Shown: positions 32,536 to 45,200 of the stretch, piece after piece | Layout of the letters: each line of letters starts with the position of its first letter | How positions within the stretch are numbered: position 1 is the stretch's first letter | Made by a program: the position numbers and the translations under genes | Source of the DNA: Saccharina japonica | Taxonomy: Eukaryota; Sar; Phaeophyceae; Laminariales; Laminariaceae | Assembly: GCA_008828725.1 (NCBI GenBank) | Contig: MEHQ01000877.1 | Location: forward strand, 59,785-123,784 | Length of the DNA: 64,000 nucleotides | Direction of reading: 5' to 3' | Notes under the pieces: model-generated | The model's database searches: none | What the model saw: the letters and a program-made list of their open reading frames with translations, nothing else | Told to the model about the DNA's origin: nothing

Positions 32536-34920
32536 GCTAGGAGGTGTGATTCGTTCAGTTGGTGGTGTTCGGAATGGATCGTCGGGAGATTTGTACTCCG
32601 GGCAAGAGCACCGCACCGTCTATATACGAATGCCGGACATATATTTTAGCTTGATTTTGCATGGTGTGTTTAGGTCGGGGCACGGTGCTCGACGTGCGTG
32701 TTTGACGTTGTGACACACCTGATCTTGTCTCGAGGAAAATATAGATGGTGTGATTCGTTCGGTTGGTGATGTGCGAAATGGATCGTCGAGACATTATACT
32801 CTGGGCAAGATGCACCGTTATTATACTAATGTCTGACATATCTTTAGCTTGGTTTTCCGTTGGATATTTAGGCCGACACGGTTGGTTCAGGGCGCTAGAC
32901 AGGAAAGTTTCGCGTTTTGTCACACCCGATCTCGACTCAAGCGAAATATAGGAGGTGTGATTCGTTCGGTTGGTGATGTGCGAAATGCATCGTCTAGACA
33001 TTCTAGTCGGGCCAAGATGCGCCTTCTAGATGTACGAATGTCGACCGGACATATCTTTGGCTTGGTTGTACATGTTATGTTTAGGCCGACACAGTTTGTT
33101 CAGGGCGCTGGACAGTCGCCTTAGACGTTGTGACACACCTGACCTCGGTCCGACCGGAGGATAGGGCGCGTGGTTCGTTCGGTTAGTGGTGTGCGAACTG
33201 GATCGTCGAAGGATTGTTTTCCGGGCAAGAGGCACCGTCTATATACGAAGGCCGGACATCTCTTTGCCTTGGTTTTTCGTTGGATGTTCAAGTCGACACG
33301 GTTTATTCAGGACGCTAGACAGCCGTGTTTGATGTTGTGGCACACCTGATCTCGGCTCGAGGAAAAGATAGGGGGTGTGATTCGTTCGGTCGGTGATGTG
33401 CTAATTGGATCGTCTGGAAAGTTTACTCCGAGCAAGAGGTCCCGCCTATATACGTGTGTCGGAAATAGCATCAGCTTGGTGTTGCATTGCATGTTAAGGC
33501 CGACACGGTTTGTTCAGGGCGCTGGATAGGCACATTTGTCGGTTTGCCATACTCAATCTCGGCTCCAACAAAGGATCATGGAGGCGGTTCGTTCGGTTGG
33601 TGATGTACGATATTGATCGTCAAGACTTTGCACTCCGGGCAAGATACGCCGTCTATATACGAATCTCGGACATGTCTTTAGCTTGGTTTAGCATAGTACG
33701 TTAAGGTCGACAACGGCTTGTTCAGGGCGCTAGACAGGAAAACTTGACGTTGTGACATACCCGATCTCGGCTCAAGCGAAGGATAGGAGGTGCGGTTCGT
33801 TCGGTTGGTGATGTGCGAAATGGATCGTCGACATGTTGTAATCCGGGCAAGATGCACCGTTAATAATATAGGGTCGAACCTTATCTTTGGCTTGGTGTTG
33901 CGTGGTATGTTCAGGTTTGTGTGGAGTACTATTGTAGACAGGCGAGGTTGAATTTGTCACATACCCGATCTCTGCTCAAGCGAAGGATAGCGGGTGTGAT
34001 TCGTTCTGCCAGTGATGTGCGAGATTGATCGTCGAGGCATTGTACTCCGGGCAAGATGCGCCGTCGACATACGAATGTCGGCCATAGCGTTAGCTTGGTT
34101 TTGCATGGTATGGTTAAGGACGCGACACGGTGTGTTCAGGACCCTCGCCATGCGCGTTTTGCTGTTGCGACATATCCGGTATCGGCTCGAGCGAACGGTT
34201 AGAGGTATGGTCTCGCTCGGTTGGTGATATGCGAAATGGATCGTCGAGAGATGGTTCTCCGGGCAAAAATCACCGTCTTTATATGAATGTCGGACCATGT
34301 CTTTAGCTTGGTTTTGCATTGTATGTTTAGGCCGACAAGGTTTATTCTGAGCGCGAAACAGGCGAGGCTGACGCTGTAGCATACCCGATCTCGGCCCAAG
34401 CGAAGGATAGGGGTTGTGGTTCGTTCGGTTGGTGACGTGGGTAATTCGGTCGTCGAGACATTGTACTCCGGGCAAGATGCACCGATAATATATACTAATG
34501 TCGAACATTTCTTGAGCGTGGTTTTGCATTGTATGTTTACCTTAGGCCGACACGGTTTGTTCAGGGTGCGAGACAGGCGAGTTTGACGTTGTGACATACC
34601 CGAGCTCGGCTAAGGCGAAGGATAGGTGGTGTGGTTCGTTCGGTTGGTGTTGTGCTAAATGTATCGTCGAGACATTGTACGCCGGGCAAGGTGCACCATC
34701 TGTATACGAATTTCGGTTATTTGCTTCCCCTTGGTTTTGCATGGTATGTTTAGGCCGACACAGCTTGTTCAAAGCGCAACAGACAGTCGCGGTTGGCGTT
34801 AATACCTTTGTACCCGATGTCAGCTCGTGTGGGGGATAGGGGATGTGATTCGTTCGGCTGGTGATGCGCGATTCGGATACCATCGATAGATGATACGCCC
34901 GGGCAAGATGCACCGTTCTC
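32536..34920 (+). repeat. Satellite, 12 tandem copies of a ~209-bp unit
   Basis: The anchor GATTCGTTCGGTTGGTGATG recurs at 32548, 32752, 32959, 33172, 33379, 33586, 33794, 33998, 34209, 34418, 34633 and 34847 (spacing 204-215 bp). Other conserved pieces are CTCCGGGCAAGATGCACCGT, TATATACGAATGTCGGACAT and GGCCGACACGGTTTGTTCAG. Units differ by roughly 15-30% by eye, so the array is old. ORFs in it up to 190 codons are by-products of the repeat. Confidence 0.95.
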
Positions 34921-36772
34921 GTATGTAGCTACATGCGCTCAACTATTGTCCACGGAGTGTCGCAGTGATAGCGATCAAGAGTGTGTTCTCCAAGACATAA
35001 CTTGCCAGCAGACAGGAATGCGCACTATCGGAATGCTGTATGTCCCTTCCGCGCTGATACCTTCAGCGCGGGCAAGTGGTTCAACCCATCTAGCTTTGAT
35101 GGTAGTTCTGTAGGGAAGTGTTGGAAGTAAGCGCATAGTAGACTGCTAGCGTATTGGAGTACGGCATAGCAACCGTGCAGTGCGTTCGGTCGGTCCTAGT
35201 ACTGCTTGGTGTTGTTGGCTTCGAGTACATTATGTCGGGGTGTGCGTGCGTACGCGGGGGTCCTAGCATCACTTCGTGGGTTTAGCTTCGAGTACATTGT
35301 GCCGGGGTAAGCGTTGGGTGCGTAGGCGGGGTGATAACACCACCCAAGACGTACGTTTCGACGTTTTCCCCGGCAGGGGATAGGGGGAGGGGGTACACCT
35401 TCGGGCTAACCATTTTCTGGGTCACGGGATCCTTGAACGGAGGAAGTAGTAAAAAGTTTGGCAGCATCCAACATATGTGGTGTTCTGGCATTTGTTTCTT
35501 TGTGTGCCCAGCCGACGGGCTTTATCGTCGTTTTTAGTTGTTGTTGTTGGTTTGTCTTTCTGTCGAAGTTGGGTGTAGCTGTATAGGACAGAACTGTGCA
35601 AGGCTAAGAAACCTGTGGGGAGAATATTCGGTTCCCCCTGCTACCGTACTATGGTGATCACGTTAACTACATATGTAAAATGATTTATCGCATGAGCTAT
35701 ATTTAGCACGCACAGGGACCGGATGCTTAGCCTGTTGGCCTCCTTGATACCACCGCCCGGACGCTTGTGGTTTCGAAGACATCCATCCACGGTATGTGTT
35801 GGTGTGGTTTGTGCTTGACTGCCCTGTTGTGGCGGATGCCTGCGCCAAAGCGATGAGACCGAACACACCCGACCGGCGACGCATGCTGCCGAACTTCCTT
35901 GACTTCGGTACCTTCTGCGAACTAGAATTAGGGGACAGAGCTACTGGGTATCGCGCCTCTAGGTTATGTCGTGTCGGACACCCGGATCAACATAGGCCAC
36001 ACCACATATTACAAGACAATGAACGCTCAACCCAAAAAAAGGCATGCATAACACAAAGCAGACAGTCAAGGGCGTTGACACTCCGTTGAAGAAAGGGGCG
36101 TATCACTAGATGTCGTCATACCTGCAACTGAGAACGAGTTGCCCAAGACCGTGGGTGTCCTGCAGGCGAGTCAAGCAACTGACCGGCGCTATATCGCTAC
36201 GGTATTGATGGACGCAAGCCGGTTTCGAAAGTCGATGCTGATAGGTTAGGGCCAGACCTCAGATTCGAGGCCATAAGCCTAACGATCGCGGCACAGTTCA
36301 GCACCGCCCTCTGCCCGCGCCAGCGTCAGCGGGGTCGAGCTTCGTCGTGGGTGCTAGTAGATTCATGTGGCATAATTCCTAAACACACATTCTGCGTGGA
36401 AAACGCGTCTCCGCAAGAAAGTGCTTCTCGTTTAAAACGTATACTTATTATGTATGATGCTGCAGTACCCGCGAAGTTCGTACGCTGCTTGGGGTTAGCT
36501 GAATAGACCAGTGATCAATATGTCCCTTCCTTTTCGGTTTCGCCTTTGAACACGTTTCACAGCCACCTGCGCGATATAGCTGCACGACGTCTCGATCGAT
36601 TGCGACGCACCGTTTACCCGCCGCGACACCCCCCTCCGGTCCTTCGTGTCCCACTGCTGTAGTTCCCCTCCCGTCCGCACCCCACAAGCGATAGTGACAC
36701 GCGTGTCAAAACAATACCTACACCTAGGCCTGCACGATACGATACGATATGATACCCGACCAACCAAAAATA
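34921..36772. other. Unique spacer between the two lipase copies
   Basis: No gene recognised. A two-copy 67-bp repeat (GCTTCGAGTACATT at 35218 and 35285) is present. ORF 35796-36089 has no recognised relatives. Short (GATAC)n-like tract at 36735-36760. Confidence 0.45.
36448..36687 (-). other. Possible retroelement relic (integrase zinc-finger-like text)
   Basis: A minus-strand frame contains a CxxC followed by AKPKRKGH, loosely like the HHCC region of Gypsy-type integrases. No LTRs, reverse transcriptase or other parts were recognised. If real it is an old, broken fragment; chance similarity is quite possible. Confidence 0.2.
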
Positions 36773-37147
36773 GACCCGTGGTACGATGCAGGTAGTCCCA
36801 GTGACACTTTTAGGCTGAAACGTTTTCTGAACGATCTAGCGCCTTAACCCTTTTAGGACTGCAGTCCTTTTTTGGGGACAAACCACTCTAATTATAAGTA
36901 ATTTGTCCCCAAAACGGGACTCCAGTCCTATAACGGTTAACCCCAAACTCGTCGGACTATCAAGTCTTCTGTTGACAAATGTTCCAGGGTATACTATAAT
37001 TGCTATAATTAGGTCATCGGATTGTTCATCGGGTAGCACTTTTCTTTTCCTCCGATTTTTTTTTGTTGTTTTTTTTTTGTGATTTATGGAGCTCCTCAAG
37101 TGCAGGGCTCAGCAAAAACATGGTGCACCTCTATTGTAGCATGCGTC
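36773..37147 (-). mobile_element. M1 MITE interrupted by M5, target duplication AATA
   Basis: Ends GACCCGTGGTACGATGCAGG and CCTCTATTGTAGCATGCGTC; AATA on both sides (36769-36772, 37148-37151). The central TTAA is split by an 89-bp M5. Confidence 0.85.
36848..36936. mobile_element. M5 foldback element (89 bp), TTAA-flanked
   Basis: CCCTTTTAGGACTGCAGTCC at the left and its near complement at the right, with TTAA directly on both sides (36844-36847, 36937-36940). Almost the entire element is one hairpin. This is the piggyBac signature: TTAA targets and CCC ends. Confidence 0.8.
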
Positions 37148-37234
37148 AATAGAGATATCTGGGAAGGATAATATGATAAATACGCCCCTTGAAAACTCCT
37201 AGAAACCGAAGAGCACTTTCACTTTCACTCTTGT

Positions 37235-37319
37235 GTAACCCATTCAGAACTGAAAATATTTCACACTAATTTCAAGTCAGTTTGTCCCCAGATACGCGGA
37301 ATCAGTTCTTAAGGGGCCA
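37235..37319. mobile_element. M5b foldback element
   Basis: TAACCCATTCAGAACTGAAA at the left and AGTTCTTAAGGGG at the right, with the AGTTTGTCCCCAGA interior. Related to the copies at 12433 and 23478. Confidence 0.55.
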
Positions 37320-37429
37320 GAAGCACACGCCAGCAAGCATATATCGACACTCCGCACCCCACCCCCTGAGGGGGGGGGGGGCAAAAAAAACCATGCCAAT
37401 GTAAAGCCCCCCCCCCAAACTCAATATCC

Positions 37430-37640
37430 CACGGCGTTTCGCGCTTGGTGCAAGCAATGTCTGCCTGGTTGGTGAAACCCCAACGCGCTCCGTCCCGGCA
37501 TTGTAGGGATGCGAGGGTCTATGGTCATATGACTACGGCCGTGCACGACATGAGTACCCCCCCCCCTTACCCCCGGTGCTCCGTCTCGAAAGGGATGCGT
37601 GGTCAATGGTCAAATGACGAAGGCAAGCAACAAATGAGTA
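37430..37640 (+). repeat. Dispersed repeat R6, one copy plus a degenerate second
   Basis: The first unit (37430-37562) is inverted relative to 871-1015. A second, shorter unit follows (GCTCCGTCTCGAAAGGGATG at 37577...GAGTACCC). C run at 37557-37566. Confidence 0.6.
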
Positions 37641-37647
37641 CCCATAT

Positions 37648-37932
37648 GACGCGTGCTACGATAGAGGTAGCAAGGTATACCTTTTTTTGGCTGAAACGTT
37701 TTCTGAATGACCAATGAAAGGCTCCTTAACCCAAACTCGTCGGAATGTATTTTTTGTGGTGCATTATGTTTCATTTTATAATTATGCTCATGGGATTGTC
37801 CATCGTGTACGTACTGTAGCCCTTTTATTTTCCTTCAAAATGAGTTTTTGGGTGGGGTTACGAGCTTCTCAAGTAACCACCCCCAGAAACAAAACATGGT
37901 GCACCTGCATGCAGGCTACCGTACCATGCGTC
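37648..37932 (-). mobile_element. M1 MITE, CCTGCATGCAGG subtype, target duplication ATAT
   Basis: Ends GACGCGTGCTACGATAGAGG and CTACCGTACCATGCGTC with CCTGCATGCAGG inside the right end. ATAT on both sides (37644-37647, 37933-37936). Confidence 0.85.
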
Positions 37933-38617
37933 ATATATGCGTACGGAAATTCCAACCTGCTGACAGCCAGAACCTGCTCACGACCTGCTGACCTCAAGGG
38001 GTGCTAAACCTGTGTATGCAGTGTTCTCCGGTCTTGCACGAACTCGCCTGCAGGTAGGTGTTCCTTGTTGCTTCCCCTCTAAATACACGGGTACCTACAA
38101 TGACGTCACCTAGACTCTCAAAAACATCCCCGCCGCTATAACCTGACCTACCTTCCTGACCCCCCCTCATCGTTTGGCTCGGAGTATGATCAGTGATTAC
38201 CGCCGCTGCCAGTGAGCCCGGCTACGATTGAAATTGACCAGGCGTCTTAGCTGAAGAGCTACCCAGACAATCTGGGCCCAAAGCAAGGCATATAAGGTTG
38301 AGAATGAAAGGCCTTTGTTGGACCCCCAAACCATGGAAGTGTGTGCACAGAGCTTAGCTTACATCTATCTTCGGGGGACGTCTGCTGTTTGGTGGAGTGG
38401 AGAGTTTCTAACGTGGAAACGTAAGAACCTCAGAAAATGTTACTGCTGCTCTGTACCACTGTTTGTTCTACACCGCACCCCGCGCGTGAAGACAGCGAGC
38501 TGCTGGCGGGAATAGCGACGACGACTCGTCGGCCTTAATGCGCTTGAGGCAGTTCCTTCTTCTGCGTATGTATATAGACGTTTTCCCGCATATTGCATAC
38601 AGCCCGACATCACACTG
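37933..38617. other. Gene-free spacer
   Basis: Nothing recognised. GCCAGAACCTGCTCACGACC-type short repeats at 37963-37995. Confidence 0.4.
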
Positions 38618-38696
38618 GCTGCGTGCTACGATAGAGGTGGAGGTATACCTTTTTTTGGCTGAAACGTTTTCGAAATGACCCACTAAGGGCCCGTTC

Positions 38697-38969
38697 TAAC
38701 GAAGAAAAAAAACAAAACAATTTGGAATAAAAAAAATCAAATCCGCTTTTCATTGGTCAGAACCCGCACCACCACCCAACTCCTCAATTTGATTTGAATT
38801 CTTTGGAAAAGAAGGTCCTGGGACCTTCTTGGTTTTTTCGTCCAATTCAAATTGATTAGACCCCAAGATCCTAATCTTTGATGCTGGTGCGTGTGTTGAC
38901 CAATGAAAAGCGTATTTGAATTTTATTTTTTCCAAATTGAATTTATTGCATACTCGTTAATACGGGGCC
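38697..38969. mobile_element. M2 MITE (273 bp) with an inner palindromic insert
   Basis: GGGCCCGTTCTAACGAAG at the left, ATACGGGGCC at the right, TAA on both sides. Extra ~75 bp at 38780-38855 is itself palindromic around AGAAGGTCCTGGGACCTTCT. Confidence 0.75.
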
Positions 38970-38972
38970 TAA

Positions 38973-39172
38973 GAGCCCATATTAACGAGTATAAAATAAA
39001 CTCGATTTGGGAAAAACAAAAAATCAAATTCGCTTTTCATTGGTCAACACACGCACCAGCACCCCCCAAGATCCTAATATTTGGTGCTGGTGCGCGTGTT
39101 GACCAATGAAAAGCGGATTTTATTTATTTATTTTCCAAATTGATTTTTGTTTTTCTTCGTTAAAACGGGCTC
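38973..39172. mobile_element. M2 MITE (200 bp)
   Basis: GAGCCCATATTAACGAG at the left, AAAACGGGCTC at the right, TAA on both sides (38970-38972 shared with the neighbouring M2, and 39173-39175). Inner inverted pair CATTGGTCAACACACGCACC. Confidence 0.8.
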
Positions 39173-39239
39173 TAAGGAGCCCGACCGTTCAGAAAACGAG
39201 TCAGATAAAAAGCGGTATACCTCTATCGTAGCTCGCGTC

Positions 39240-42200
39240 TTTTAAAACCTGAAACCCCTTCTTGAGCGATCGCCCTCCCTTGCGTACGTTTTCCTTCGCT
39301 TTCCACCGTCTTCCCGCTTGCATCCGCACCCACACACCTTCGTACGAAACCATCGCAGCACCGGTCTTGCTCACATCTCTCCTTTATGCGCACGCTGTAG
39401 CCTCCAAACAAATTCGTCTCCTCATCAAGCAATGTTGCTCTCGTCGGTCTGGACCCACGTCGGGTCGATGGCGGTGTCAAATTCCCGTGGAGTTTATCGA
39501 TAAACTACTACGTAGTAGTGCGTATATCCACGTACGAGCGCTTGTCGGGAGTTTCCTGTTTTGTAGCTCGGCTCTGTAGCTGATTGTCACTGTGCTTGGT
39601 GCCTAAAGCCGATCCACCCAACCCGAACTCCAACACTAAACCGAATCCTATGTTATTGATCCCTGTTTGGATGGTAAGCCTCTAGGTTGTTTGGGCCGGT
39701 TTGCATGCTGTGCTTGTAAAAATAACTACCGCTTAAAATCGTCCCCTCAGCCTTAATGGCGGAGCGGCCATATATTTGTTTACAGCTGTACGTCCGAACG
39801 AATCATGAAACGTATAAAAAACCCGTCAACACTATGTGTGTGTTGTATCCACATTAAACCCGTTCTTTCGACCCAACCACACCGGTACACCCAGTGTATT
39901 TCCTAATTCCTAATCCTAGAGAGATACAAGTTCTGTGGCCACAGACTGTGAAACAGAGAAAAAACAAAACAAAATAAACGCAAATTATTGCTATATGCTA
40001 GGCAAAACCCTTTATATGATCGGTCGCCACCCTAACTATTATACATTATAATGATATGATACAAGTACATTGATTCGGCAGGCTCGTGATACCTTTGTTT
40101 TTTTGTCCATCCCATTTATTATCTCCGATCTTCTTTTTTATTCCTCTCCTTAGTCGTAACTCAGATCCGGGGTCACCGAGTAGGCTCTTATCCTCCCTTC
40201 CCACTACGGTTCTTGCCTTGCATTTTCATTGTGAGAAAATTTCAACACTTTCTTCCGCTCGTCGACTTGCGTCGGATTCCGATACTGAGGCTTGCAATTG
40301 TGTTCGATCCGCATATGATATACACACCCGTAGCCAGTCACGGTGCGTAAAACGCTCCCTTTAGGAAGATTCACTATCCACACTTGACGAACACTGTGCT
40401 ACAGGTAGACCTACACGGTAGCCCCCCCCCCGGCAGGATCGAAAAACTCTCATCGACCATCTGGTTGGCAAGGAGTGTGGGCCCCTTGTTAAACAGTGCT
40501 ATGTACGTAGCTTTGAACGAGAGGAGACGTGAGCACGCATACCGTGTGCATGCATGCATGTGCATGCATGCATGCATGCCAATACGTTGTGTGGAGTTCG
40601 GTGTCTGCGTGAAAACGTTCGTTCGGCAATCGCCTATGATCACATCCGACGAGCAGGCGGTTGCCCCTCTCCTCCCTCTTGAATACAGTTTTTGCCAGAT
40701 GCTCACGGACACGTGGTACGACAGAGGTAGCATTGTTTTTGGCTTACAAAGTTTCTGAATGACGGGGCCCTCCTTAATCCAAACTCGTCGGATTTTCATT
40801 TTTGTGTGGTCGTTGTATACTCCAGGCCATGGTAACGTTCATCGAGTAGCACTTTCATTTTTGCCTCCAAAATCTGTTTGTAGGTGAGGTATCGAGCCTC
40901 TCAAATGACCACCCTCAGAAACAAAAAGCATGGTGAACCTTTACCGCAGCATGCGTCTCCACCAAAGTATACTCATCTCGTAGGCTCATGAACATCATGG
41001 ACATCGCGCAGGCATCGTGCCCAGACGAGCTTGTGTGACGGGAGTTATCGTTTATTGAGAGGCGTTTCGTAGAGAGTCAAACCGTCGACGTAACGTTGGG
41101 GATCGCCGCGACAAGTGGATGCTGTTAGCGTATGGACGTTGAGATCCATACGTATCTATTATGATGTGCAGTCACTACGCACTGATACGAGTATATGAGT
41201 ATCTTAGTCTAGATATTCGGGTAATTGCAATATGCGGATAGATTACGAGTTTGTCTTACTCGTAGTGCGCCACATTGTATGTCCTAAGCATCTTCATCAG
41301 GAACGATGCTGAGAACGTTGCTAGAACGTTACTATAACGTTGCAGAGAACATTACAGGGAACATTACCGACTACGGTAGAATGTAACTGTCCGTAGCATG
41401 GGCATTGTACCGAGATGATCAGGTACAGGGATCCCCCACCTCGATCACTCTACTCTAATCCACTCTACTCCTCTTCCCTCTTCTCTCTTCTTCTCTTCTC
41501 GTCCTTTTCCATTGATCGCCCTGAGGTCAATCGTCTTTCCACTACGGCCAAATAAGCGCCTTTTAAAACCATGGCTTTTCTTCTTCTTCTCAATTGATCT
41601 TTACATACACTTCGGTGCCACCCCTGCCATCTCTCTCCACAGAGACAGAGCCTCGACACACGCGTCATTCTTTCAGATGCCGCGGCTGCTTCCACACCAC
41701 GTAGTTGGGCAAGCAGATCTTCGCGATGCTACCCGCGTTCATATGTACATGCTGTGTGTGGGAAGGGCATGGTGCTGAAATCGGCGCCGTGTCCGAAGTG
41801 GTTTTACGATATGCTGACCTCGCGTTTAAAAGGTTTTTGTTGGTGAGTGTGTTCTTCCGGTCCAATGTTCCACTTGCTTCGATGCACGGGCAACCCTTTA
41901 TCGTGCGAGCGCCATGCCGAGCGTGCAACTCCTCGGGAGCTATGTCGCCCTTTGGGGCAAAGCCGGCTGTTATTCTGATTGGGTACATTGGATGGTGCGG
42001 CGGATGCGTTGAACGACGCACGCGCCGACTTTCTCAGCTTCTCAAGACGCATGCTACGGTAGAGGTGCACTATGGAGTTTCTGGCAGTAGTCGCTTGAGG
42101 GGCTCTGTGCCTCGTCCAAAAACGTACCAGATACATTATAGCAAAACAGAAGTGCTGCCTGATGGCTAACCCCCTAGCCTGAGTATAAATTGCAACATTC

Positions 42201-45200
42201 TGCAACACAGAAATGTTAGTACGAGGAGTTTAGGCTGAGGGGCCCGGTCTGTCAGAAACATTTCAGCCAGAAAATGGTACATTAGTACCTCTGTATCGTA
42301 GCACGCGCCTCAAATGAGTAAGACGCGTTGTACGATAGAGGTACCGTACCGTTTGTTGGCTGAAATGGTTTCTGAATGATCGATCCCGTTAACCCCAAAT
42401 TGTCGGTCTTTCTTTCTTTCTTGTGTAAAAGTATCGTTCATCTTATGGTTAGGCCGTGGTATTGTTCATCGGCTAGCACTTTTGTTTTCCTCCATAATCA
42501 GGTTTTTGGGCGACTTGCTATTATTATAGAGGTCTTTAGGTGAACACTCCAAGAAACCAACATGGTGCATCTCCTCCGTAGCAAGCGTCACGTGATGAAA
42601 TTGAGAAATGCCCCAAATCGCTCAGATGACAACATGTTGTACATAAAGTGATAAGCTTAACCCGCTGTGGGACCAACGTACTTCGAATGATGAGTATATT
42701 TTGGTTTCTGTACACCGTACGTAGTACGAAAATGTAATTGTCAAGGACCGTATACTCGATATTATATATGATCCTTGTTGGTAAGTCATCATTTTGTCGT
42801 CACTCGATAACACGGAGTAATTATCTGTAGTATACGTAGTTTATGTTCAAGAGTTGGACCCGCGGCATATCGAATCAGATCCAGTCAAGGTATGCAGGAC
42901 GAGTCATGCATCGTCGTACCTGGTGTGTACTACGTACATCATAAGTGGTTTAGTTGCTCAGAATCTAAGTGTGGGACAACATTCCCCCAAATAAACACAT
43001 ATAATGTGGGATGATGGATCAGCTGTCGCGTGTGATTTGGTTGTTCTGTGGGGTACATTCTATATTACCGTATATAGACTGCGTACTTCGTACAAGATCG
43101 GTCACGATTGTTGTTGCGTTGTCTGACGTAGGGTATTGTAGGAAGTACGTGTTGCTGTGTAGAGATTCAAGATCGTAGTGCATGTTGCGGTTTACGATCA
43201 GCAAGATCGTCAAGGGAACAGGAGCGTTTGCACGCGCACTCTCTCACTCTTCTTTCGCTCATCATCAGCCTCGCTTTTGAGCACAAAAATTAATCAACAT
43301 TAGTCTGGAGTCGCCAACACTATCTTCTCTTCTATTGAAGCGGTCATACAAGTTTGCCTCACAGCAACTTAATTAAGCGTTCACCCTCAAATTCAGGCTG
43401 TGTCTTGACTGATCATCAGCAAGCGAGTCTACAGCGTACACACCAGCTATGAGCTGGTACACACGCTGAATCCACATCGTTGTGACTCGACTGGTGTGGA
43501 GATTGCTCTATCGGAACTAGAGTAAGATTGCCGCACTTAAGTATACATGTAGACGCACATTGCGGCAGAATGAGACAATACAAGGAATATCGAAAACGCA
43601 TAGATGAAAACCAGAAATTCATACACAAACATTGAAGGGACGTATTATAGGATCAGACTGGATCATATGTAAAGATAATTACTCGTGTATAAGTACGAAG
43701 CATATACTTGCTTTGTTTCGATCTGGCGTTTGGTTGTAATCTTGGATTGATGTATATGGTCTCTGTCTCGGTAATGTTTTAGTGTTTTGCTTGTGGCTAC
43801 GAGGAGAACATGTCTCCAGACCAAGGGCAAACATATCTAGGGGTAGTTGTTGATGAATTTCATAAACTACTGTAGTGCATGACTTGGATCAGTGTGGATT
43901 GGTTATTGTTTTGTAAAGGGGACGCTCGCTCAAGGGGGTATCTGGCCGTACGTTCTTCGAGAGTCTATATACGAAGTATACGTAGATAAGGGTGGATGGA
44001 TTTGTTTTCGATTTTGATGAAGGAGCGAGAATATTCCTGCGATAAAATAAATCTGTGTTCGAAACCCCATTTGATTATTTAGTATTTTTTTTCTGCCTGG
44101 GCCTCTTGGTCGAGGTTCCTCTCCGTTCGACCGAGCAGAGTGGTTGATGTACGCGCTTGATCTAAAGATTAGTCAAACCAAGCCGCCATTCCACCGCTAT
44201 ATCTTTCCCTCAATACAAATGTATGTAGGGGTATGGGTTCATTGATTTAAATATTTTAGTGACTCGAGCTGCAGTAGTAGTGTGGATTACTTGTTTTCGA
44301 TCAAGACTCATCCCACGGTAGATATATAGGGGCATCAGTTAGTTTTTACCTTCTGTGGCAATATTCTTGTGACTGGCTATTTGTTTACTCCTCTAGAGAG
44401 CAACTGCCGGTTCGTATGTATGACCCGTGCTACATTATAGGTAGCACATTTTGCTGAAACGGTTTCTGAACGATCAGACTCCTCAACCCCAAATCGTCGT
44501 ATTTTCATTCCTTGTGTTGCAATATTATTCATTGCATACCTGCGAGTAGGCCACGGTATTTCTCATCGGGTAGCACTTCAGTTTTCCCCAAAATCGTGGT
44601 TCATGCGGAGTATGGAGCTCCTTAAGCGAGGAGCTCAGTAAAACCACCGTGCACCTCTATCGTAGCATGCGTCATATGATACTTTTACGAGTATATTGTT
44701 TTCTGGGTTAGCGCATATAGCGCATGTAGCGCATACAGTGCACACAGCGCATACATCGTATACAAATCTCGGTCGGGTTGTGCGAACAAACGTCTTCGAA
44801 GTTATCATGTTTTCCGATAAGACATGTTGAGCTCCTCTCATGCGAGAAAACGGAATATAAGCCACCACCTCTATATTAAGGCGTTGCCCCACACGAGGGA
44901 CACGACGCCGGCCGGCCCCTGGTTGGCACATTAACTATCGCTTACGATACAACGCCAGGTTTTTTATTGATCCGTACTACTGTAGTTACATATATTAAAC
45001 AGCTTTCACCTACGAACGAGGCCCACGTGTTTGATGTGTAGAGCGTGCAGGACAAAACACAATCAAATGTCAAGCCGTCGTTTTGCCTTTCCGCTACATA
45101 GAGGAAGAACATTCAATAGATCACAGAGAAAAACCCTCCGTATTCTAACCGACATCCGAAGCAAACTTGAGGCCTCAAGTTTATTGGCTCTTTATTTCCC

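Larger units (their letters stand above)
38618..39239. mobile_element. Chimeric MITE nest at the left junction of copy B
   Basis: The left end (TGCGTGCTACGATAGAGG, GGCTGAAACG) is a reverse-orientation M1 half. The right end (AGGAGCCCGACCGTTCAG to CTCGCGTC) is a forward-orientation M1 half. Between them lie two M2 elements sharing TAA. A normal M1 cannot have these two ends together, so the nest is a recombination product. Confidence 0.75.

Noticed and set aside
33957-34529. 190-codon minus-strand ORF in the satellite
   Set aside because: The same peptide text recurs with each repeat unit in shifting frames; it is a by-product of the tandem repeat.
36120-36240. Plus-strand text faintly like a Copia integrase core
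   Set aside because: Too short and on the opposite strand to the other relic-like text; no supporting parts nearby.
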